In this document: one piece after another, positions 1 to 5,885 of the stretch
Numbering within the stretch: the stretch's first letter is position 1
How the letters are laid out: the number at the start of each line of letters is the position of its first letter
Assembly: GCA_904502115.1 (NCBI GenBank)
Contig: CAJGDW010000089.1
Span: 1 to 6,363 of the forward strand
DNA from: Paludibacteraceae bacterium
GTDB lineage: Bacteria > Bacteroidota > Bacteroidia > Bacteroidales > Paludibacteraceae
Direction: 5' to 3'
Length of the DNA stretch: 6,363 nt
Program-made: the position numbers and the translations under genes
The notes under the pieces: generated by a model
What the model was told of the DNA's origin: nothing
Seen by the model: only the letters and a program-made list of their open reading frames with translations
Databases searched by the model: none

Positions 1-3000
1 GATTGTGAGTTTCCTGAAATTACGGGCGATACCGTATACGTACACATCAACCAATTTGTAGAAAGCGATCCTTGCAACTACGTGTTCAACTCATTTGAGC
101 AAGCATTTGCCGTGTTAAAAAGCAATCCAGCAGTTTGTTCGGCATCGACTGTTATGTTCGGTAGTCTAAGACAAGACGATATAACCTTGCTGAAACCTGT
201 TGTTATGTTGGTGCATTTTGGACCAGCATACTACAGAGGCGTAGAAAAAGTGGGCATGTCGGGTGGACACATCAACGATGCACCAGCTATCTTCTTCCGT
301 AATATCAACAGAGAAGGTGGTAAAACATTGATTGTAAGAACGGCCGATGCTTCGGGTAACCGCGCTGTATTGGTACACCCTGTTATTCGTCGAAGCAGAA
401 ATGTTGTGTTAGATAATTTGGACATTATCAGCGATAAGGATTTGCGCGATAATGCCTTGGATATCGATACCGGCGAAGGCGATAACAACCTAGAAGGCTT
501 AGAAAAAGACTTTAATATTGTTCCATTATCGAACGTTGACCATAATATAACCCTTAAAAACTGCTTTGTAGAATCGTATGGTAGAAACGGTATCCATGTG
601 GTGGGTATTAAAGGAATTCATGTAGAAAACAACGAATTTTATACCAAATACGATTTTTCTGTTAATCAAACAGAGGGCGAAGACGTGGTAGACTGGGGTG
701 GCACCATCAAATTTATCAATACCACCGATGTGAAATTCTTGCGCAACGACTCAGAAGGTACGCTGGCTACTTCGTTCTTTATTCAAGGTTGTCAACGCGT
801 GTTGTTGATGAACAACGTATTCTGGAACGACAATGCAGTGGCTGTAGAACAACTGAAAGATAACGGTAGAACGGTAGCTAATGTGCGTTTGGTAAATTAC
901 GGAACGCAAGCAGATGCCTTCCCGCTAAAAAATATCGGTATCTATTACAATACCTTCTTTATTAAGAACAACCCTTCGACAGATTTGGCTGATAGTTATG
1001 TTAAGTTTGACTTTTTCCGTTTAGGAGGCAAGCAACAACCTGTTGATGATAACAATAAAGACAATTTTGATCCTAATACCATTCGTTTCCAATACAACAA
1101 CTGTTATTCGTACGATGAGGATATTGAAGGTAATAACGATACTTATGACAATGAACATAAGCTAACTTTCTACCTTCAAGGAATAGGGAGAAGTACCGAT
1201 TGGTGCCAATGCTTTAGTTACAATAACTTCTGGAGTAAATACGATGAAAATAATGACAAATCGTCGTCTAGCTTTGAAATAGGTAAGTTTTGTACAGGTG
1301 ATGATGAAACGTACAACCTATATGCCAATGTGAGTGAACAAGTATGTAAAACAGACCCCAAACGTCCTGGTGCGTTGGTGGTGAAAGGTGATGCCATGAA
1401 CATTGGTACTATGATAGAAGGAGATGTTTCGTTACAGGGTGCCGATCAACTCTTTAACGACCGATTAAATCCAGACAATTCCGAAAACTGTGTTCGTCCA
1501 AGAATGTCGGTAGACAATAGCAACGATGCCTTGTCTCCCTACGATCATATCTACATAGAACCTGGTACAATCAATTTGTTTACATCGCCCATTGTTGGTT
1601 CACAAACCACCGATGTGATGGTAACCTCTATCAAATTAACCCCCGATAGTGATGTAAATTTAAGCATTGTTGATAAAAACGATGACCCTATTGCAGATGG
1701 TCGTTTTGCCATTACCAATGCCGAAGGAACTCCAATTGCAGCGCTAACAACCGATTCGAATGGATCGTTAGAAAATGAACCTGTTCACGTTACCTTTGTA
1801 CGTCCTGATATAGACGAGGATAGAACTTACGAAGCATTCTTAATGATTGTTCCTTCACAAGCTGTAGATAAACAGCTTATTTTGCGTATTCCATTACGTG
1901 GACACCATAAAGCGGCATTAACCTCAATTTCAGGTGCATGGACGGTAGGTGCGTTCCAACAACGTGTAGCCACACCCGTCGATACCATTATTTGGCATGG
2001 TTCGCATTCTGCAGCGTGGGATGATCGTAACAACTGGTACAAAACAGATGGTTCTTTGGTTACTTGTTTGGATGCACTAACAGAAGATTTAACGGTAATC
2101 ATCCCCAAAAAGGATTCGGAAAAATACGTAACACCTCCAGCAGGTATTACTAACTATCCAACCTTGCCCAATATTGCTAGCGATTATGATTTTAAAACAG
2201 TTCGTGATAATGAATGGTATGGCGAGCAAGTAAATGCAGGCTCTACTGCTAAGGTAGCCAATAAGATTGTTATGGAGTATGGTGCCTCTTTGGTTGGCGC
2301 AGAGGAATTGAACGATGACAATGAACGCTACAACGAAGCTGAGGTGGAATTTATTGCCCGCCGTAACACTTGGTTGTTGGCAGGTGCTGTTGTTAAACCA
2401 TGGCAAACAGACAACGAAGATAATTTTGTGCTAGTAGGCGGCAAAAAACAAACACGTTTGGCTTGCTCGCGCGATTATTACAGATGGCACTTGCCACAAG
2501 TGTATATGCACGAGGCAATTATCGACCCTGCTACGAATAAGGCAACTTGGGGTGTAGAGTTCCCCGATTTGGATATCGATTTGCCAAAAGACAGGGCATA
2601 CGCTATTCACATTCCTAACGAATACGGATATTATTACTATCCTGCTAGTACGTATAACTACATCAATGGAACGAATTACGATCCAGAAGAGCCTATACGC
2701 TACACCTTTACAGGACGTTTCTATAACGAGGATCAATTGCCAAACTACTCGGTTGAGCCTAAAACCACAGTTATCTTAACGAATACTTACCCTGCTAATA
2801 TCGATGCGGTGAAATTGCATGAGTCGGGTAGAGGTACCGTACAAGTTTATAGTTATGACGATCAGTCGTTTAATACGGTAGAAGATGCGACAAAAACAGC
2901 CGTGATTCAAGCACAACATAGTTTTGTGTTTACTCCTAATGAGACGCTTAAACAATTAAATATTGAACGAGAATGGCTGCTTAATACGGAAGTAACTCAC

Positions 3001-3717
3001 CGTAGTGCTGAAACAGAAATGCCATTTGTGCGTATAGAGATGCGTAATGGATCGAAAAAAGTGGCCAGCAATGTTTACATTGCCCACGATCAGGCCAAGG
3101 CAGATGTGCCCGATTGGTCGGTAGATGCGCCTAAGGTGTTTAACGGAATGAATCGATCGTTGCCTGATTTGTATGTTATGCGATACAATGGTAAATGGGC
3201 AGGTGTTCATATTCCAACAGTTGACCAACCCATTCCATTGGGCGTAAACGTAAGCCAAAAGAACCAAACCTTTACCTTTGGTTTGGTAAGCACTAATATT
3301 GTAGGTCAAATTTTGCTAGAAGATAGACTAACCGAAACCGTAACCGATTTATCGACACAAACTTACAGCGTTAGCGATTTGGCAGTGGGTGCTTGCGAGG
3401 GACGTTTCTATTTGTCAATTGTTCCCAACCCAGACCAAGAGTTTGTTCCAGACGATTTGCCAACCAATGTAGGTGATACAGAAGCCGATGCACATCAAAT
3501 TTCCATCTATGCTCGTCATAATAATGTAACAATTTCTACCAATTTAGGCAATAATTTGCAGACAATTATCGTTTCTGACATGGTAGGTAGACATCAAGTG
3601 TACAAGGTATCGGGAAGATATGTAACTTTGTCGCTCCCTGTGGTAACCGGAATTTATACCATTCATGTAGTGGCAGACAATGCTGTTAGAACCGAAAAAA
3701 TTTACTTAAGTAAGTAG
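1..3717 (+). CDS. Large beta-helix surface/secreted protein with T9SS C-terminal sorting domain (5' partial)
   Basis: The frame is open from base 1, so the 1238 codons seen are the C-terminal part of a larger protein. A GTG at 82 is internal and not a convincing start. Residues ~120-330 look like a right-handed parallel beta-helix, with short strand-turn repeats such as NITLKNCFV, GIHVENNEFY and VLLMNNVFW. A second module near 665-679 has the W-H-G...W-D-D-R-N-N-W pattern found in many Bacteroidota exported proteins. It is followed by a beta-rich region, then a segment (~1105-1140) ending in RFYLSIVPN that often precedes the sorting domain. Residues ~1165-1238 match a type A T9SS sorting domain: D1193-MVGR, GIY at 1217-1219 and the terminal EKIYLSK. 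Inferred role: exported across the outer membrane by T9SS, then surface-attached or released. Parallel beta-helices often bind or cleave polysaccharides, but I see no catalytic motif, so substrate and activity are unknown. It is probably co-transcribed with the next two genes. Confidence 0.9.
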   Translation, partial: DCEFPEITGDTVYVHINQFVESDPCNYVFNSFEQAFAVLKSNPAVCSASTVMFGSLRQDDITLLKPVVMLVHFGPAYYRGVEKVGMSGGHINDAPAIFFRNINREGGKTLIVRTADASGNRAVLVHPVIRRSRNVVLDNLDIISDKDLRDNALDIDTGEGDNNLEGLEKDFNIVPLSNVDHNITLKNCFVESYGRNGIHVVGIKGIHVENNEFYTKYDFSVNQTEGEDVVDWGGTIKFINTTDVKFLRNDSEGTLATSFFIQGCQRVLLMNNVFWNDNAVAVEQLKDNGRTVANVRLVNYGTQADAFPLKNIGIYYNTFFIKNNPSTDLADSYVKFDFFRLGGKQQPVDDNNKDNFDPNTIRFQYNNCYSYDEDIEGNNDTYDNEHKLTFYLQGIGRSTDWCQCFSYNNFWSKYDENNDKSSSSFEIGKFCTGDDETYNLYANVSEQVCKTDPKRPGALVVKGDAMNIGTMIEGDVSLQGADQLFNDRLNPDNSENCVRPRMSVDNSNDALSPYDHIYIEPGTINLFTSPIVGSQTTDVMVTSIKLTPDSDVNLSIVDKNDDPIADGRFAITNAEGTPIAALTTDSNGSLENEPVHVTFVRPDIDEDRTYEAFLMIVPSQAVDKQLILRIPLRGHHKAALTSISGAWTVGAFQQRVATPVDTIIWHGSHSAAWDDRNNWYKTDGSLVTCLDALTEDLTVIIPKKDSEKYVTPPAGITNYPTLPNIASDYDFKTVRDNEWYGEQVNAGSTAKVANKIVMEYGASLVGAEELNDDNERYNEAEVEFIARRNTWLLAGAVVKPWQTDNEDNFVLVGGKKQTRLACSRDYYRWHLPQVYMHEAIIDPATNKATWGVEFPDLDIDLPKDRAYAIHIPNEYGYYYYPASTYNYINGTNYDPEEPIRYTFTGRFYNEDQLPNYSVEPKTTVILTNTYPANIDAVKLHESGRGTVQVYSYDDQSFNTVEDATKTAVIQAQHSFVFTPNETLKQLNIEREWLLNTEVTHRSAETEMPFVRIEMRNGSKKVASNVYIAHDQAKADVPDWSVDAPKVFNGMNRSLPDLYVMRYNGKWAGVHIPTVDQPIPLGVNVSQKNQTFTFGLVSTNIVGQILLEDRLTETVTDLSTQTYSVSDLAVGACEGRFYLSIVPNPDQEFVPDDLPTNVGDTEADAHQISIYARHNNVTISTNLGNNLQTIIVSDMVGRHQVYKVSGRYVTLSLPVVTGIYTIHVVADNAVRTEKIYLSK
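3490..3714 (+). other. T9SS type A C-terminal sorting domain (within the large CDS)
   Basis: The last ~75 residues form a small beta-sandwich-like unit. It carries the hallmarks of the Bacteroidota Por secretion signal: alternating hydrophobic strands, D-x-x-G-R (residues 1193-1197 of the partial protein), GIYTIHV, and a final basic R-T-E-K-I-Y-L-S-K strand. In this family the domain is recognised by the outer-membrane T9SS machinery and usually removed by the PorU sortase. Assignment is by motif reading, not by a profile search. Confidence 0.87.
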
Positions 3718-3721
3718 AAGA

Positions 3722-4177
3722 ATGAAAAAAATATATCAAAAGAGACTCTCTTTATTGTGGATTATATTGGGCTTTAGTAATGCTGTGTGGGCGGTAACCC
3801 TTCCGCAGCAGTCTTATTCTGTCTATAACTCGTTGTACGAAATTAATAATGATAACGTTAGTGCAGCTCATGGAACAGTCTTCAAGGGCATAAATCATAT
3901 CTTGAAATCGGGCAACAATGAATGGGGGGATAGTTGTGTAGATGATTATGGAGAAGGAAGCATGGAATGCAGAACTTGCTGTGGAGATTTGTTCTCGGAA
4001 ATCCCATGGGACCAACAAGCTGAATACCAGGAAATGCATTCTACCTGTATGAGTATTTGTAATACTGGTTTGCCTTTGGGTGGAGCTCCATTAGACCTTC
4101 CTGTGTGGTTTGTTTTGCCCTTGTGTGGACTTTATGGAGTGTATCAACGTATAAGGAGCAAAAAGTTAGAAAAATAG
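3722..4177 (+). CDS. Small secreted Cys-rich protein with C-terminal sorting-tail-like segment
   Basis: This is a 151-residue protein that I do not recognise as a named family. Residues 1-24 look like a Sec signal peptide: basic MKKIYQKR, hydrophobic LSLLWIILGF, and likely cleavage after VWA at 24. The mature part has seven cysteines (72, 83, 86, 87, 109, 113, 135). Six lie in a C-x10-C-x2-CC-x21-C-x3-C pattern suited to disulfides or metal binding. The C-terminus is tripartite: GLPLGGAPLD (116-125), a hydrophobic stretch ~126-141 (VWFVLPLCGLYGVY), then basic RIRSKK. This resembles the short C-terminal tails with a P-[IL]-D motif found in small Bacteroidota exported proteins (PID-CTERM-like). 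That likeness is from memory; a plain membrane anchor is the alternative. The start is 4 nt after the upstream stop and the stop is 5 nt before the Lrp start, suggesting translational coupling. A partner role with the large T9SS protein is only an inference. Confidence 0.82.
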   Translation: MKKIYQKRLSLLWIILGFSNAVWAVTLPQQSYSVYNSLYEINNDNVSAAHGTVFKGINHILKSGNNEWGDSCVDDYGEGSMECRTCCGDLFSEIPWDQQAEYQEMHSTCMSICNTGLPLGGAPLDLPVWFVLPLCGLYGVYQRIRSKKLEK

Positions 4178-4182
4178 TAGAT

Positions 4183-4659
4183 ATGACAACTATGCAATTG
4201 GATCAGCTAGACGAAAAAATTCTACAAATGGTATCGCGCAATGCGCGTACTCCCTTTTTGGAAATTGCCCGTGAATGCAATGTGTCGGGTGCTGCTATTC
4301 ATCAGCGCATTCAGAAACTTACACAAATGGGGGTAATTACCGGTTCTGAGTTTATTGTAGATCCTGAGAAAGTAGGTTATCATACCTGTGCCTATATGGG
4401 CTTGTACCTAAAGGATGCCAACGATTTTAAGCACGTGGTAGCATCGTTATACAAAATACCCGAGGTAGTAGAATGTCACTATACCACGGGTAAATATGCC
4501 TTGTATTTAAAAATCTATGCTAAAGATAACAAGCATTTCTTAAGCATTATCCACGACAAAATTCAATCCATTCCTGGAATTGCCAGCACCGAAACCCTTA
4601 TTTCGTTGGGCGAGGCTTTTCGTCGTCAGATTACAGTAGAAGGATTTTCTTGCGAATAA
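4183..4659 (+). CDS. Lrp/AsnC family transcriptional regulator
   Basis: This 158-residue protein has the length usual for Lrp/AsnC regulators. Residues ~5-52 form the AsnC-type helix-turn-helix: LDQLDEKIL, then LEIARECNVSGAAIHQRI as the turn and recognition helix, then QKLTQMGVI. A linker (ITGSEFIVDPEKVGY) leads to the ligand-sensing RAM domain at ~68-145, with AYMGLYLKD, VVECHYTTGKYALYLKIYAKD and a C-terminal TETLISLGEAF strand/helix. Family members bind DNA as dimers to octamers and often respond to amino acids. The effector and targets cannot be read here. I chose the ATG at 4183; ATG 4192 is possible and costs three residues. A longer reading from 4105 would add 26 residues lying inside the preceding gene and is not needed for the fold. 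An AGGAG at 4153-4157 is too distant (25 nt) to serve as a ribosome site. It follows the small secreted protein by 5 nt, so it is probably in the same transcript. Confidence 0.93.
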   Translation: MTTMQLDQLDEKILQMVSRNARTPFLEIARECNVSGAAIHQRIQKLTQMGVITGSEFIVDPEKVGYHTCAYMGLYLKDANDFKHVVASLYKIPEVVECHYTTGKYALYLKIYAKDNKHFLSIIHDKIQSIPGIASTETLISLGEAFRRQITVEGFSCE

Positions 4660-5732
4660 TACGCATTTAATAATTGATGGGCAGCAGTAAACGACCCGAT
4701 TTCTTCGTCGGTTACTTGCTGCTCTAATTTTTCCAATTGAGCTGCAATTTGCGGATTGTGATAGAAATGATCGCGCAAATGTTGGTCGATGGTTTCGTAC
4801 ATCCAGTATTTGGTTTGCAATTTGCGCTTGTTTTGGAACGAACCGTTGGCCTTGGTAAAGGTGGTGTGTTCGTCTATCATCTGCCAAATTTCTTCAATAC
4901 CTATTTTATGAAAGGCCGAGCAGGTTAGCACTTTGGGTACCCAACCCGATGGATGGGGTGGAAACAAGTGCAAGGCATTTTGGAACTGACGTTGTGCCAA
5001 TTGTGCTTTTTCAAGGTTGTTGCCTTCGGCTTTGTTAATGGTGATGCCATCGGCCATTTCCATGATACCGCGTTTAATGCCTTGTAGTTCATCGCCAGTG
5101 CCTGCCAATTGAAGCAATAAGAAAAAATCGGTCATGGAGTGAACGGCCGTTTCCGATTGTCCTACACCCACGGTTTCTACAATAACAATGTCAAAACCAG
5201 CCGCCTCGCAAAGAATAATGCTCTCGCGGGTTTTGCGTGCCACGCCGCCTAACGATCCTGCCGATGGAGAAGGGCGAATAAACGCCTTGTCGCTTACCGA
5301 TAACTCTTCCATACGGGTTTTGTCGCCCAAAATACTGCCTTTAGAGCGCTCACTACTGGGGTCGATGGCCAATACAGCTACTTTGTGACCTTGGTTTACC
5401 AGGTGCATGCCAATGGCCTCGATAAAGGTACTTTTGCCAGCACCAGGAACGCCTGTTATGCCAATGCGTGTAGATTTACCAGCGTATGGCAAGCAACCCT
5501 CTATTACCTCTTGCGCTAGGGCGTAGTGCGAGGGTAGGGTACTTTCTATCAGGGTAACGGCTTGTCCTAAAATAGCAATGTCGCCTGCTACAATACCTTT
5601 TATATATTCTTCTTTAGAAAGCAACTGCCTGCGTTTTTTGCGCACTAAATTGGGGTTAACACTGGGCGGTTGTACAATGCCTTTGTTAACGGTAAGACCT
5701 TCGTATTTTGGGTCGTTTTCGGGATGAATCAT
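4626..5732 (-). CDS. meaB: Methylmalonyl-CoA mutase-associated GTPase MeaB (ArgK/YgfD family)
   Basis: This 368-residue cytoplasmic G3E-class P-loop GTPase is a chaperone of adenosylcobalamin-dependent methylmalonyl-CoA mutase. It gates cofactor loading and protects or rescues the mutase, which serves succinate-propionate interconversion. Visible motifs are the Walker A GVPGAGKS (94-101), AIDPSS (122-127), the long family signature RPSPSAGSLGGVARKT (153-168), the G3-like ETVGVGQSE (186-194) and a G4 motif NKAE (233-236). The G4 motif usually ends in D, so Glu236 is a conservative variant. The C-terminal ~80 residues match the helical dimerisation part. The start at 5732 is fixed by an in-frame TAA 12 nt upstream. 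The last codons, encoding SQENPSTVI, extend past the expected end and overlap the convergent Lrp gene by 34 bp. The mutase subunit genes are not in the window. The DUF1573 gene lies upstream on the same strand, 138 nt away. Confidence 0.96.
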   Translation of the reverse strand: MIHPENDPKYEGLTVNKGIVQPPSVNPNLVRKKRRQLLSKEEYIKGIVAGDIAILGQAVTLIESTLPSHYALAQEVIEGCLPYAGKSTRIGITGVPGAGKSTFIEAIGMHLVNQGHKVAVLAIDPSSERSKGSILGDKTRMEELSVSDKAFIRPSPSAGSLGGVARKTRESIILCEAAGFDIVIVETVGVGQSETAVHSMTDFFLLLQLAGTGDELQGIKRGIMEMADGITINKAEGNNLEKAQLAQRQFQNALHLFPPHPSGWVPKVLTCSAFHKIGIEEIWQMIDEHTTFTKANGSFQNKRKLQTKYWMYETIDQHLRDHFYHNPQIAAQLEKLEQQVTDEEIGSFTAAHQLLNAYYSQENPSTVI

Positions 5733-5870
5733 ATTTGTTGGTTATTCGGTGATTATTCAAAGCTTCGCTTTTCATGATTTCAGGCTGCGCCTTGGCATAA
5801 CCAAACAAGTTTGCTTCTGCGCTCGGCTTGCTCTGAAATTTGGTGAGTCGGTTTTATTTTGACTAATCGA
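5733..5870. other. Intergenic region upstream of meaB, rich in mini-hairpins and repeat-like words
   Basis: These 138 bp lie between the DUF1573 stop and the meaB start. Several short inverted repeats follow one another: AAAGC/GCTTT around a 3-nt loop (5759-5771), AGGC/GCCT around TGC (5782-5792), TTGG/CCAA around CATAA (5792-5804) and CAAAC/GTTTG around AA (5802-5813). ACCAAA (5800-5805) is matched by TTTGGT (5839-5844). I found no TTTG / TAnnTTTG pair typical of Bacteroidota promoters on the minus strand, and no hairpin plus U-run that would make a convincing terminator. The composition suggests a dispersed repeat or miniature element; a leader or processing site for meaB is also possible. 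Confidence 0.55.
5759..5771 (-). repeat. Triloop mini-hairpin in the meaB upstream region
   Basis: On the minus strand the sequence reads AAAGC-GAA-GCTTT. This is a 5-bp stem closed by a GAA triloop, 26 nt before the meaB ATG. The GCGAAGC core is known as an unusually stable small hairpin in DNA. It would sit in the 5' leader of a meaB transcript if transcription starts upstream. No function is shown by sequence alone. Confidence 0.5.
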
Positions 5871-5885
5871 CTAATCGGCGAATCG
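5861..5885. repeat. Short tandem octamers across the DUF1573 stop codon
   Basis: On the + strand two exact copies of GACTAATC (5861-5868 and 5869-5876) are followed by a diverged copy, GGCGAATC (5877-5884). The second copy contains the reverse-strand TAG stop (5871-5873) of the DUF1573 gene. The last codons of that gene (for F-A-D) are therefore made of repeat DNA. Confidence 0.6.

Noticed and set aside
82..84. GTG as start of the large first gene
   Set aside because: The same frame is open with plausible protein sequence back to base 1, and no signal peptide follows the GTG. The true start is outside the window.
166..3309. Several minus-strand open frames of 61-117 codons opposite the large + strand gene
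   Set aside because: They are antisense to a clearly coding, domain-rich frame, lack recognisable motifs, and have compositions typical of shadow frames.
3752..4039. Minus-strand 95-codon frame opposite the small secreted protein
   Set aside because: It is antisense to a gene with a signal peptide and tight operon spacing, and shows no motif of its own.
4105..4182. Longer N-terminus for the Lrp/AsnC regulator, starting with MVCFALVW
   Set aside because: It lies wholly inside the preceding gene except for the last 5 nt, is the frame-shifted shadow of that gene's hydrophobic tail, and precedes the normal family N-terminus.
4100..4182. Possible promoter before the Lrp gene (TTTG at 4109-4112 and 4114-4117)
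   Set aside because: No TAnnTTTG-like element lies 19-21 nt downstream of either; TATGGAGT and TATCAACG do not fit.
4540..5388. Open frames of 63-115 codons overlapping meaB in other frames (4540-4887 -, 4737-4928 +, 5188-5388 +)
   Set aside because: All are contained in or overlap the strongly supported meaB frame and show no family features.
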